This document shows positions 11,391 through 23,427 of a stretch of 64,000 bases of DNA, in pieces. The notes below the pieces were generated by a model, which made no database searches, was not told the DNA's origin, and saw only the letters and a program-made list of their open reading frames with translations. This stretch comes from Micropterus salmoides. Lineage: Eukaryota > Chordata > Actinopteri > Centrarchiformes > Centrarchidae. Made by a program: the position numbers and the translations under genes. The DNA is taken from contig NW_024040040.1 in NCBI RefSeq assembly GCF_014851395.1, positions 10,478,711 to 10,542,710 on the forward strand. Direction: 5' to 3'. The first letter of the stretch is position 1; every line of letters begins with the position of its first letter.

Positions 11391-13282
11391 GATTTTATTG
11401 TCTTGTGCTGCAACCTCTTGAATCCTAACAACAAAATATATAGAGAAGTCAAAGGACATGCAGACAGAGATTAAACCAGTGGGGAAATGTACTAGTGGCA
11501 GAAACACCAATTTTGTGGTTAAAGAATAATGGTTAATATGAGTCCTTGGTTACCAAAATGCTAACATTATTATCAGCTCAGGCTTTGCCTCTCATTCCAA
11601 ACAGCTTCTTGGAATAGAAAATCTTCAGACAACACACAAACATTGTTTTTGGCAAGACAGGGGTGATGAGGCAGCGTTGTTGGCTCTGCAGTGAAAACCT
11701 ATTGAGAGTCAGGAGAGTGAATTTTGGGTCGCTTCGCTGCCCCGGTGCTTGCCAGTGATTGGCCTGATTCCTGCTTTCAGAAATGTGGTCATGGTCAACA
11801 CACACACACACAAACGCATTGAATAGAACGTCTTTTCAAGGAATCTTGTATTATTGACATAATATTTTAAGAATATGTGATAAACATGATAAAAAGCTTT
11901 CTTCAGTAAAAAAAACACCTTCTTTTTTCCCCTTTTTATGAGAATGTGTTGCGGTACACTGGCACTATTTCCACTTAATACACTTCAGACAGGCAGCATC
12001 AGATATTTCTTTCATAACAGTACTTTTGTTGTTTCTGCATTTGACAGTACGGGGCCAGTAAATATGTTTCTAATTATCAGTGTGAGAGAGAACAAAAAGC
12101 CATGGGTCTCTTACAGTGAATAAATATGTCTTGTATTTGAATCGCACCAAAATAATCCAATGTTAAAGGTATAAAGTGGTGGGTAACCCTCTGCAGTTTA
12201 GTGTACACTTTTTTATTTTATAATACCATTAAACTCTAACTAATGATGATTTTGTATTTACAACGCAAAATCTTACTGTACATTACAGCAACTAATATGT
12301 TACTAATAAGTTCCCCCAAAAGCAGGAAATAGAAATGTATTTTGTTACTAACTGAATTACTACTGGATGTATGTATGTTAGAACCATATATGTCAAATTA
12401 CTCAACTTTGCAGGAAGGTGTTTATCTTGATGACGCTGACGATAACGCTTTTTTGTTTTCATAAACCTGCAAGTTGCAGATATTATTCAAACATGTAAAC
12501 AGAGCCTGCATTAAATGTTCGCCATTTGTTGAAGTGTTTAGCTTGTTATTTTTCATCATATCACTGCTGCACAGTCTCATTTGATCTTAAAAGTTTTCAA
12601 AATAAATTATTAGTTAACTATATATAACTATATATAACTAAAAATGTTATTAAAGTAAGTTAGGTCAGCTTTTCCAAAAACGTACTGTATCTAGAGGTGT
12701 TTCAGTGACTGTACATGAGCTGGAACTTTTTATATCTGCTACTTGTTAAAAGGTTTCAGATGTGTTCTTTGTATCAGTATGTGTTTACTGACTTTCAGCA
12801 CACAGTATTCTGAGAGGAGACAAAGTACGGTAAGTAGAGTGTGAAATAATAATTTTGAATCCAAATCAGTCAAATGAACTGTTCCAAAAGGACTGAAAGT
12901 GTCCCATCTGTGCTCATTTAGCCTTCAAGTGCCCAGAGGGAATTAGGAGAAATTAACAAATGGCAATTACTCAAAATTGCACTGTAACAAACACTTAAAC
13001 TGTACCACAGAACACAGTACAATGAAAAGATTTAAACATGTAAAGGGTAGGAAAAAGAAGTAGGCTATAGTATAATGAACGTTTTATCTGTACACCAAAC
13101 TACATAGTTAAATGCTGAGAGCATAGGAACAGAATCTTTACCTCACAAGTCTTGAGTCCATTTTAAATTATAATCAACTACAGTAACTTCACCCAAAACT
13201 GTGTAAATGTACCGTGTGCCTCACTGGAGCAGCAGTGTTAAGTTAGTTGTGGGAAATGGAGGGTGTAAAGTGGGAAGGGCAC

Positions 13283-13285
<3 letters not shown>
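11391..13285. other. Non-genic AT-rich DNA
   Basis: No element recognised. It contains a short tandem of the 10-mer AACTATATAT (about 2.5 copies, 12615-12640). Confidence 0.45.

Positions 13286-13318
<33 letters not shown>
13286..13318. repeat. (GA)16 microsatellite
   Basis: Uninterrupted GA run followed by GGAGGTGGGG. It is polypurine, so triplex-prone in principle. It creates an Arg-Glu run in an overlapping frame. Confidence 0.95.
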
Positions 13319-13323
<5 letters not shown>

Positions 13324-13559
13324 TGGGGAGCATCTGCCTGTGGTCATGGTTCATTCACTTTCGCTATGGCCTCTCAGCTCTTTGAAAATGCAAGACGGTG
13401 AAAGAAAGAGAGAAGGAAAAGAAAGGGGGGGTAGTAGAGAGTTGGCATGGCGCAAAATTTCATCTGCTACATTCATCATATCCTCAAGTCGATCACTCCT
13501 TCCCCCCTTTTTAACCGTCCTTGTCGCCAGAGCACAAGGTCTCATAGGAAGTAGATAAA

Positions 13560-14720
13560 AGACGGGACCAAACTTTGGAATGATGAGCGCCTGATCTCAC
13601 AGCCTGGACAACCCAGGGGAGTGGTGCTCTCCTTTTGACTTGACATAGCTTGTTTATACGGTGTAAATAAAGGGGGAAATGGTCGGAGCAGCTCTCAAGG
13701 GTGAACGTTGGGTCTTTGTTGTGGTCGAGACAGAAGAGAATGAGCGAATTCACAAGCACAAAACCATCTCTAAATCAAGTAGACATGCACAGCCATATAT
13801 CTGCTAATCCTTTTGAACTCCCATATTTTGTCTCCAATAAGCTTTCCTGTTCAGGTTTTTTTTTTAACTTCTACGGTTCCTTTTTAGATGTTCTTTTGAG
13901 GCAAACTTACACTTCATTGTTCAAGCTTGCTGGTATGTTCCAGATCTGGTCATGAGAGAGGAACAGAACTGCTGCAAAATTCAGTTGCAATCAAAAGGGG
14001 CTCCATCATGAGTTGTCTGAGGCTCCCCTCTGCTTCTTGGATAGGACCGGGGTTTTGGGCTCTAGAGGGGGCGGGGAATTGATCTGTGGGTACAGCGTGA
14101 CAAAGGCAGCGTTTTTGCATGTAAAAGAAGACTTTTTGGGGAAAGAGAAAGATGCGGGGTCACTGTCTCACTGTGTCAGAGGCCTTTGGCGCAACGCTGA
14201 TAAGGCAACACAAGCCAGCGTGTCCGACAGAGGAAGATGTATCTGCTTGTGATATAGCGTCACACCCAGCCCTGCCCCTCCCCGGCCACGCCCTAACCCG
14301 CTCTCGCCCGCCACCCACCAACCTCAAATCTATAGCGTCAGGAAGCAAACCATCACTCTTCCGACGCCTTACCAATCACACGTTGACCTTGAGGGCATCA
14401 ACGCTCTAATCTGCTCCAAGTAGAAATGACAATGCGTTCAACAAAGTCTACAAAAGTAAGTTAGACTATGAAATCAGGTCCGTCAGAGGTTCTGTATTCC
14501 GAAATTGTTAATTTCCCTTCAAAACTGAAAGGCTGCAGTGAACACCGCTCAATGTTCTACGAACACGATGCAAATTCAAAAGATAATCCTTTTATACTTC
14601 ATAAGAAAGCCTTAACAAATTTGGACGTGAGGTCTTTGTCAGCACTTGTCGTATGCTCATGTCACTGGTTTGTTATTTGTTGTAATGGTAATGGCTGGCA
14701 ATACAATGACAAGATAACTG
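13560..14720. promoter_or_regulatory. Candidate conserved non-coding cluster
   Basis: About 1.1 kb of low-repeat DNA with alternating GC-rich patches (14265-14320, CCCCGGCCACGCCC-type) and AT-rich patches. The words ATATAGCGTCA (about 14253) and CTATAGCGTCA (about 14330) repeat 77 bp apart. Open frames of 79-85 codons at 14013, 14152 and 14468 have no recognisable domain, and overlapping frames on both strands are equally open, arguing against coding. Confidence 0.2.
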
Positions 14721-15400
14721 ATTAGGTAAAAGAAGCGATCATGTTGAAGGGGTGAGGTGCTGAATACAGAAAGAAGAGAGAAGAAAAAGCGGAAAGAAAT
14801 CCTGCCTTCATTTCTTCAAATAAATAATGTTTTCTGTTGTAACAGATTTGGTCAATATATTGTTTTTTGATTAGAATTTGTTGAGCTATTACAGTGTTGT
14901 GATTCCTGGTAAGTTACTGAGGAATGTGACCAACATGATCCATTAGTTACTTTATTTTTCTACTTCATCATGTGCTGACTGATAAAGGTGATTAATGTAT
15001 ATTATAATACGTCTGGGTGTAAAGTACATGTGCAAATCTTCCCTTCCAATGAACATGTATCTTAAGACTGTAATTGATATAAACATATAAATCATCTGAT
15101 CCTTTCTGTACTAACATGATCCAGGATTACATTCCACGACTTTAAAGAACAAAGGCCAGAATAACATTAATCATTCTTTGAACTATTGAGCCAAGATCTC
15201 TTGCAGCTCATCTTTTCTTTAGCCGGTTTGACGAAGTAAGTCTTTACTTCCACTCTTTCCTCACTTCTTCTTTCTCTATGCCGTCCTTGCTGCATCTCTG
15301 TTGGCTACACTCTTTTATTTGTGAGTTCTTTGTCCTCTTGTGCGCCTCCGTTTTGTCCCATTAACTCAGACGTGTCAAGGCATGCCCATTGCTAGCTGTG
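14721..15400. other. Non-genic AT-rich DNA
   Basis: Nothing recognisable. It ends in a pyrimidine-rich stretch (15240-15360). Confidence 0.45.
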
Positions 15401-15700
15401 CCTAAGCCCGAGCATGGCAAAGCAGGACAGATGGTTGCTAGGGAGGTTGCCAGGGCGGATCAGTGGGCCTGTGTGTGTCTGTGTGTGTGTGTTCAGTATC
15501 TCAAAGCCACGCTTCACCGTTGGACAATGGCATCGCTGGCCCACACCGGGGCTGGGTTGTGGCACCAAGCCGCGACCCAATAATGCCGGTGCCGCTGAGG
15601 GTTGCGACCTGGAAACAGGGGCCGACTGTGATAACAGCTTGGCCGAGCGGTGGGGAGGACACCTTGTCAGTGTCGCCATGTCGTAACGCGTGAATGTCAC
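15400..15700. promoter_or_regulatory. GC-rich candidate conserved block
   Basis: A non-repetitive GC-rich island, apart from a short TG run at 15468-15492, with CpGs preserved (CCGCGACCC, GCCGGTGCCGC, CCGAGCGG). Up to five overlapping frames on both strands are open, which fits GC content rather than one protein. A regulatory block is one reading; a CpG-rich exon of an unknown non-coding RNA is another. Confidence 0.25.
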
Positions 15701-16360
15701 TGTCCTGCTTGCCCGCCTGCCCTCCACCTCTTTTTTTTAATTCTTCCCACCAATCAACCCCCCTGCCTCCGTCCAAATCCTCCACACACACTCCTCCCTC
15801 TCTTCTTCTTCTATGCATGTCTGCGCCTCCATCTTGAGACAAACAACATGCCCCAGTAAGATCTGAAGACCAGAACCAGGAGGAAAATAAAAGGATTCCT
15901 GTTGATTTACTGCTCCGTTCTATTCTCGGCTCCGTTTTGAATCCACGCCTTGGCAAAGGGCTCGATTTCGCTTTGATGACCCTTTCTGGAGACTGCAATC
16001 CTTGTCTTTTGGTTTATGGCACGCTGTCAGTTTCGTGTGTCTTCATCGAGAATGCTGTTTTGTGTGTAGCCATAATGCAGACACCATCGAATTATAAGAT
16101 TAGAAACCTGTGTTTAGGGACCTGTGGTGTCTCTTCCATCCATGAACTGATTCTGAAGACCAACACTGACCATTCGCACAAGAAAACCATCACTGTCTAA
16201 CAAGTGGATAAATATGATGAGTCAATAATGATACATTTGTGTTATAGAGTGCTTAAACATGCTAAAATAAGCTGTTAGATGTTAGAAAATTGCACCGCAG
16301 GTGTCTACATATGTATATTCAGAGTGTAAAATCCTCACTGCTTAATGTGTGTTTCTGAAC
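15700..16360. other. Non-genic DNA, nothing recognised
   Basis: Pyrimidine-rich to 15840, then unremarkable single-copy DNA. Confidence 0.4.
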
Positions 16361-16436
16361 AACTTTCAGTACAAAGACTCCAAAGTATGTGTAAATTTAA
16401 ACTTGGCTTAATCTTAACAGGACAGATTATACCCAG

Positions 16437-16600
16437 CAGGTGAGTCTGTGGGTAACAGGGACAGGCTGCTAGCACTGGCACGCCGCCCCACCAGCAATAA
16501 ACTCTTAATGGAGCACTTTCAGAGCTCCTGGGAGGGGAAATCAAATGATGTCAACCATGTCATAATCCAGGCCTGGCTCCCTGTAAGAAACTACAAATTT
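16437..16600. promoter_or_regulatory. Candidate conserved non-coding block
   Basis: A non-repetitive, GC-balanced block begins at a perfect donor-like word CAGGTGAGT (16437-16445) and runs through GCTAGCACTGGCACGCCGCC and AATAAACTCTTAATGG. The block has no recognised protein. See the separate note on the possible exon just upstream. Confidence 0.2.
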
Positions 16601-16624
16601 AAGAGAGAAAAGGGTGGATTGATA

Positions 16625-16638
16625 GGGGGGGGGGGGGG
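16625..16638. repeat. (G)14 homopolymer
   Basis: Uninterrupted run of 14 G. Such runs are replication-slippage sites and may stack as a G-quadruplex. Confidence 0.9.
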
Positions 16639-16639
16639 T

Positions 16640-19600
16640 ACTGGGCACAGACCTATTATGACTTCTCTGACATGTGTGATGTCTGATGTACATGACTGGA
16701 GAAATCTGACGGTCTGGAATATATTCAACCATCAACATTTCAGGGCTCACTCATATCTCTTCCTTAAGAGTTTAATTAGAGGTAGGAATTTTAAACTTCC
16801 ACGCCCATTATAACTGACTTTTTCAGCAATTAAAAATAAAAACACATTTTTGAGTCTTGAAAAATGGGGAATAGTTTTGTTCAGCTTTAACACACTGTCA
16901 GTCCTTGTTGCAAAAGCCAAGCAAATAAATTTCACACTAAAAAGATATCTTCAACCAAACAAAACACTGTGTAAACAAAACCAGCAGCGGGTGACAGTGC
17001 TTCAACACTTCTTTAATTACGGGCCGAGCCTTTAAAACAAAGATGTTGTTATCTCTGTCTCCCTGTTACGTCCATGTCTGATGTCTTGCTCTCAAAAGTA
17101 GGTCCCTCATGTTTTTCTCTGATGGATTGTGAAGCCGCAATCTTGTGTTTTTGCAGTTTGTGCGCTGTAACCACAACGTCGTGCTCGGCTACTACACCAA
17201 ATGGGATCAATCGCTCTGTAATAATGAGGTCTTGCTTGTTGGCATTGATCACATCTTATTTTCCTCGAATTGGAAGCTTATGGAGTATTGATCATGGTGG
17301 TGTTTTTAAAAGGATGGTGACTTGAAGCTCTCTAAAAAAAAACAACACTTTGTTTCTCATTTGGGACTGCAACACGACCCAATCCTTCTAGTTTTAAGGA
17401 AAAAAGGTGTAAAAAAGGTTTAAAAAACAAAACACAGTTGAAGACCACGAAAGTCATTTCAAGGATGAGCACAGTTAGGATAAAGAGAAAGATTAAAGTT
17501 ACGGTTTGGTGCATAATTAGCTTTCAAGTGTTAGGGTTTGTGTAGAAATCTGATAAATTCTGGTTATACCAGGAATCGCTTGATGAACCATCATCCACAT
17601 GACATTAGCACCATCTCTTACTGAAGAGGAGCTGCCTATTGAAGCACAGCAGGGTGTCGTCAGATCCCTCGACTCTGATAGGGACACAAACCTCCAACCG
17701 GTGTGTAAGTGTGTGTGTGCGCGATATCTCCTCTCACTTGGACCATTCAGCCAGTGACTGATGACGTTCCCCTCCAGCACCAGGCGACATCGCGGCACAA
17801 AGGGCCACTCCGTTTGAAACAAAGACCCTCTAATTGTGCCTTTGAGCAAGCCGCTTGGTCAGTCAGCTGGTGGCTGGTGGGTCCCTCGGGTCCTGCAGTC
17901 CTACAGATTGGCTGAGGCCGGGGCTGCTGCAGCGGGAGGAAATTAAGAAAGCAGAGGTTTTGTGTCTCCCGGTGTAGCCGTCTATGCTCAGTAATAATAA
18001 TAGCATTATGGTCGAGTCTCCAGATTTTAATTTGAGAGATCTCATATTATTTAATAACGTTTTAATGACACAATGCTCAAAATAAGTAATGCACATTTTG
18101 AAAGCACCATTATTTTCAAATCCTATTTCAAAACAGACACACATTCAAGTTGTCTGGGTTTCAGGGATACCATGTGGCAAAATATATTGCTAAAAATGCA
18201 CGTTCTGTATCATATAATATATTGTATATAGCACAAAACTGAGGCAAAGACACGTTCACTGGAATTGTAAATTTATCGAAAGAAGTACAATATTTATTGT
18301 ACACAGATAGGAGGTAAGAAAAGGAGAGACAGGAGTGAAATAAGTGCAAGATTCCATTACAGTAAGTTATCTGAAAGGGAGCATGTCCATTGGCTGTCGG
18401 TGGAAAGCAAACACAGACTGCAAAACACTCCAGCAGTCATGCACAAATAAATGAGATGAAAATGTCCTTGTTGTTTAAATGCACTGTAATACACCTGCTG
18501 TTGTGTCCTTACTGTACAGAAGTGGGTCATTATTGGACATGTATCCATTGCTTTCACATGATCTACAGTGTGCATGAATGACAGACTGATATGAGGCAGA
18601 CAGAGCTCAATCTGAGATAACAGGAGAATCCAAAATGGAAATAAATTGAATCAGTATTATCAGTAAAAAATCATAGTACTAGTACGTCATGCTAATTCTG
18701 TTTGATTACTACTGTTTGAGTAAGATTTGCCAAAAACTAAAGTGTCCAGCTGTTTTAGGAAAATACTGAGCCTTTAAAAAAATAAATAAAAACTGTATTT
18801 GTGAGCAATGGGCTGACAGGGTAGGGAAGTCAGTAAGTTTTGGGAACGAGACTAACAGCCTTTTCTATTAACCTCTTATTGCCATAGGCAGTTAGTGGAT
18901 GATGATTCCACATAAACATTACAAACCATTTAGTTTAAATCTAAATGAAAACCTCAGATTATGCTACATTAGCTCAATATAAGTTACACAGCTGGGGAAG
19001 AAGGCATAAATAAAGGATTTGTTGACCCATCTTTTTTATTTACCAGGACACGTACCCTGTAGTAGTAGTAAAAGTCTTTCAAAGTGGACACATGCGTCAT
19101 GTATTAAAAATGACAAAGCAGACTGAAATAGCAGTAATCTCATAGACAGGCAATACAAAGCAGTGCGGCGACAGCAACACTAAACCATGCACCATGGTTG
19201 ACTGCAAAATATACAGTGGCAAAATGTGGAGCTCAAAATAGCAAGTCATGTCACCCAAATCTTCCAAGACACGGGGGGGTGTGATGGCTGGTGTGTGCTG
19301 ACGGTCTGTTGTTGTGGAGGCCATTTGGTCCTATTGTTTGCTTTTGTTAAGAGGGGCTATTGAAGACTGACCCTGCGTCTATGGCTGAGGTCAATGAGGT
19401 TTGATGGCGTTGTAATGGGTACTAAATGACTCTTTAAAGATGTGAAATGAGAGCATCCTGCAATGCTTTTACATCTAATAAACTCTTAGTTCTTACAAAT
19501 ACAAGTAATAGAAACATATTGAGAACATTTACCATGTTGATTTTTCTGAATCAAAACAAAAGAAGGCAGTTTAAAGCCAAAGTCTGCCGTGGTTATTCTT

Positions 19601-20100
19601 ATACCAGAACCTCACAGAATCACTGCCGTGACAACTTCTCCACATCAAAACATGTTTTCTTCAAAACAAGGCGGCTATTTGCAGCGTCTCCCATGTAGCG
19701 GCATGTCGCAAGGAGAGTGTTTGTTGTTGCTGTGAAAAGACAGCCTGCTCTCATATTTGTGTGTGTGTGTGTGTGGGTGTGTTAGTGTGTGAGAAAAGGC
19801 CGGCTGCTAGGGTGAAGCAGCGACAGACAACAGACTGAGAGGCAGTCTGCTCCCGCTGAGCCTTCACTGCTGTGCTATGAACACACCACTAGAACGTGCT
19901 CTTCTGCAGATTATACATTACTCACTCGCTCATATTCGCTACTCGCACACACACACATTCCCATGCAAGTCCTCTCTCTTTCTCCCTGAGTATTTAACTT
20001 AAAGCTCTGCTTCCAACAAAAAACCCTCCACACTTCTGTGGACCTACAGGCTTAAACCAACTACTTTATAAATCTTATATCACCTGCGTGGAGGAAAGTG
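16640..20100. other. Non-genic DNA, mostly AT-rich
   Basis: No transposon or exon recognised over 3.4 kb. A GC-balanced patch at 17040-17270 has open frames on both strands. Another GC-rich patch lies at 17700-17940. A TG microsatellite is at about 19757-19785. Confidence 0.4.
19757..19795. repeat. Imperfect (TG)n microsatellite
   Basis: TG run interrupted once by GGG and once by TTAG. Confidence 0.85.
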
Positions 20101-20103
20101 TTA

Positions 20104-20179
20104 AAAGTGCAATTTTTATTACACTTGATTTGTAGAGGCATTCACACTGCAGCATCAAGTGTAATAAAAATTGCACTTT
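20104..20179. repeat. Perfect 25-bp inverted repeat with 26-nt loop
   Basis: The arm at 20104-20128 begins AAAGTGCAATTTTTATTACA. The arm at 20155-20179 is its exact reverse complement over all 25 bases. The spacer is 20129-20154. Flanks do not pair. A transcript would fold into a stem of 25 uninterrupted pairs. It could be a fold-back MITE core, a recent templated inversion, or a small-hairpin RNA gene. No family is recognised. Confidence 0.75.
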
Positions 20180-21490
20180 CTGCCATTTGCCCAATCAAAA
20201 TCAAAGCGACATCATTGAAAGGAAAATCTCAAATTAACATAAATGACTAAAACATACAGAACGGGTCTGAAATAACATCGTCTTCAAACAATAGAATCAA
20301 ACTAAATAGAAGACATCCATGCAGGGTCTGTCATTGGTGCATTGATTTCATTTGCCGGAGTCAGATAGATTTGTTTGACATGGGAGATACGAGGTAGGGC
20401 TAAACTCTGCAACTGAAAGGCAAAAGGGGCGAGCCGAGTGTCTGAAGAATAAGATGGATGGAGAGACGGCGTTCATCAACTCCATTCTCATAAAAATCAA
20501 TCTCCGTCTTTTGTCTTCCGGTGTTCACAGTTCACCGCTAACCTGACATTTTGTTGAAACTCAAAATCAGGATCAGATAATAATCAAAGTAGCATTTATT
20601 CTAATGTGTTTTGTTCCAATTTGTCCAATCTGCCTTATAGTATTTTTGGAAAACTCTCCATGCATTCACATGTTTTAGCCCTGTGTTGCAGAATTGTATA
20701 CTTGTGTATGTTTTATGTGCTCTGCGCCTCCTTAGCAGGGTCAGACATATAAATAACAGTCTGCAGAGAGATTAGGGTCTCCATGCTAGGCTGCACTGCC
20801 AATTGAAATCGGCTGATGAGGATGGCCAGAGCACCAACTGTTCCTCAGACAGCACCACAGAGCCACCAATCCATCGCCATTTGTTATCAGCACTCAGACA
20901 CACAACCCAGCCTGCTGGGATTATAGTCTTGCTCCCTCAGGACTGCAGTGTGTCTGTGTTGGTCTGTTATGAATATGTGAACTGTACATTCGCAATATAT
21001 GTGTGCGTTTGTGCGTTCAAAACTATGGGCAAATGTGTTTATAAGTAATAAATAAATGTGAAATTAATGTGTGTCCATCCCATTGGGTGCTGACTGAATG
21101 ACAAAAGAGGAATTCCCTTTGGACCCATTGATTCCCACCGAGATTTTCCTGTCCCAGTGGAGTCCCATATTTCCCAGATTCCCCAGTGTCTCCTCAATCA
21201 CTCTTAAGACAGTAATTATTTCTTCGTTTTCAATTAGCAGCCGTCACCCAGTGTGGACACAGAGCCCACAGAGGATGTGGCTATTTCCTGCAAGCTGCAA
21301 AACCTTTTTTTTTTAGGATGAATATTTCAGGCTTTTATTAGATAGGCTGCCAAACCTGAATTAATCATAGTTTTCACTTAAAAGAATAGATTATACAAAA
21401 ATAACAACTGTTTCTCCTTTTCTATTGCATCTATTGGAAGAACTAATGATAATTGCAACTGGAATTGTATGTATGGGCCTGTATTCATTT
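20180..21490. other. Non-genic DNA
   Basis: Nothing recognised. Weakly conserved-looking patches occur at 20700-20930 and 21100-21300. Confidence 0.4.
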
Positions 21491-21499
21491 TTTAGGTAT

Positions 21500-21840
21500 A
21501 GTTTATTGTACAGCTTATACAAACGAGATACAGCTTTAGTTTTAGAGGTATTGATTTTCTTGCCGTCAGACCGTGCAAGGCTTGCTGTTTCCACTGTTTC
21601 TCGTCTTCATGCTAAGCTAAGCTAATCAGCTGCTGGCTGTAGCTTTATATTTAGTGTACAGACATGAGAGTGGTATGAATCTTCTCATCTAACTCTCGGC
21701 AAGAAATCGAATGTGTATGTGGAACAGTACCTTATAGTTGGACTTTTTGGAGTAAGCTGGGCCAGCTGTTTCCCTCTGCTTCCTTTAGGCTTTCCTTTAG
21801 TCTTTATGCTAAGCTAAGCTAATCAACTCCCAGCTAGCTA
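21500..21840 (+). repeat. Teleost interspersed repeat (TTTATGCTAAGCTAAGCTAA family)
   Basis: It contains TTCATGCTAAGCTAAGCTAA at about 21607-21626, then ACATGAGAGTGGTATGAATC (21662-21681) and ATCTAACTCTCGGCAAGAAA. A second TTATGCTAAGCTAAGCTAAT occurs at about 21804. The same order, more diverged, is at 53340-53560. I recall the family as abundant in fish; its class is uncertain. Confidence 0.6.
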
Positions 21841-22580
21841 ACTATTTTAACCATTATAACTATTTCTTTTAAACATCATCTGTTCACTTAGAATAAATTG
21901 AAAAAGAAAGTGGGTAGTTAGCAAGCAAATAGCAAGTGATGTCTGTGCATAAACACCCCAACAATGGGTGTTCAAAATACTTCTCTCAGAGATTATCTCT
22001 CATGGAGCAAATATTTTATTTATTTATTTAGTTTTTGTACTTATATTTCTTTATCATTAAAGATACACTGGCAACACTTCACTGCCAGTTATCAGCTCAG
22101 ATTTGTGAAAAGAAAGAAATGAACCCGTGCTGAGGTGTTAAAGCTTTAGTCAGCATTTGGTGTCCAGCTGCAGTCAATGCAGTAGAAACCACATGGTTCA
22201 CATTTGAATACAGACTCTAAACACTCTACTACAAGGACCACAATGGGGATCTGGACTATGTGGACTCTCAAACTATGCTGTGTTACACTGTGCATCAGAG
22301 TTTTACGTTTTATTTACATGAGTGATTTCCAGTCAGACGTGCTATTTTTGTCATGCTGATGAATTCCTTTTGCAAAGTCATTGAAAAAACATCAGCTTTC
22401 TCCTGAGCATTTTGAAACAGGGTAAACTATTTCCACATTTGCACATTAAAGTAATTTCCAAGCAAATGTTAAGCATGTGTAAGTTTGGTAACACATTAAA
22501 ATATTACTGAGGGCAGACAGAGAACTGAACCATTGCAGCCTTATGTACTTCAGAGGAACTGGGACCTACACTCCATTTCA
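21841..22580. other. Non-genic AT-rich DNA
   Basis: Nothing recognised apart from (TTTA)n-like words near 22015-22030. Confidence 0.45.
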
Positions 22581-22584
22581 ATTC

Positions 22585-22805
22585 AGATGGGGTGGCTGTA
22601 GCCCAGAGGTTTGAGAACTTTTCTGTGGATAATCTCTGGATTGAATCGCTTGTTGGAAACTCCTCTTTCCTCTGTTAACAATTTCTGTCAAGGTTGAACC
22701 AACAATGCACTTAACCCCCAGCGGCTCCAGTGGAGCTGCAGCAGTGGAAGACTGCGGTTGTACTTTCTGCTGGGAATGTGTGTGAGGGATGTTCTGCAAA
22801 TGGAG
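22585..22805 (+). mobile_element. tRNA-derived SINE
   Basis: A tRNA-like head carries an RNA polymerase III A-box-like TAGCCCAGAGG (22599-22609) and a B-box-like GGATTGAATCG (22638-22648), 28 bases apart, as in tRNA-derived SINEs. The body at 22708-22740 (CACTTAACCCCCAGCGGCTC, then CAGTGGAGCTGC) matches my recollection of a widespread teleost SINE. The head is degenerate and not a functional tRNA. It ends about 35 bases before the Tc1-like element starts. Confidence 0.65.
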
Positions 22806-22974
22806 CATGAGTCAGCTTTTCCTGTATTATTAACGTGAATACATCTACCGTGTGCAAAAGGTTTATGCAAAAATGCTGTAAAGTAAGAATGCTTTCAAAA
22901 ATAGACATGTTAATAGATTATATTTATCAATGAACAAAATGCAAAGTGAGTGAACAGAAGAAAAATCTACATAA

Positions 22975-23290
22975 TTTTTTTATTTTGACTCATCTGTCCA
23001 GAGCACCTGCTGCAATTTTTGTACTGCACCCAGTTCCCGTGTTTCTATGCATAGTAGAGCTACTTGGCCTTGTTTCAATATCGGAGGTTTGGCTTTTTGG
23101 CCACAAGTTTTCCATGAAGGCCACTTCTGACGAGACTTCTCCGGACAGTAGATGGGTGTACCAGGGTCCCACTGTTTTCTGCCAGTTCTGAGCTGACAGC
23201 ACTGCTGGATTTCTTACGATTGCGAAGGAAAGTAAACATTATGTGTCTTTCATGTGCTGAAATGTCTTCAGCAGCCTCACCTTGTTAGCT
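22975..23290 (-). pseudogene. Tc1-like transposase relic, N-terminal/middle part
   Basis: Read on the minus strand from about 23275 down. A frame gives ...SSELAEN (interrupted), then HPSTVRRSLVRSGLHGK at about 23095-23150, characteristic of the second helix-turn-helix region of Tc1-like transposases, then several stops, and finally QQVLWTDESK. The Asp codon of that motif is at 22992-22994 and is the first catalytic Asp of the DD34E triad. The paired-like N-terminal helix-turn-helix (about 60 residues) is missing: the frame breaks at about 23265 straight into 5' non-coding sequence. It cannot make a functional protein. Confidence 0.75.
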
Positions 23291-23427
23291 GAGTTTGGCT
23301 GTTCCTCACAGTTGTATTCTTCCTACACAGCTGTTTCTGTTTCAGTTAATGATTGTGTTTCAACCTACATGTGGAATTGGAGCTCAACAGCTGACGATAT
23401 GCCTACAAAAACCCTGACTTTGTGCAA

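Noticed and set aside
15501..15998. 165-codon minus-strand frame
   Set aside because: It lies in a GC-rich island where overlapping frames on both strands are also open; no domain.
17049..17325. 67-codon minus frame and an 83-codon plus frame, one following an acceptor-like TTTTTGCAG
   Set aside because: Neither resembles a known protein, third positions show no consistent bias, and no partner exon is visible.
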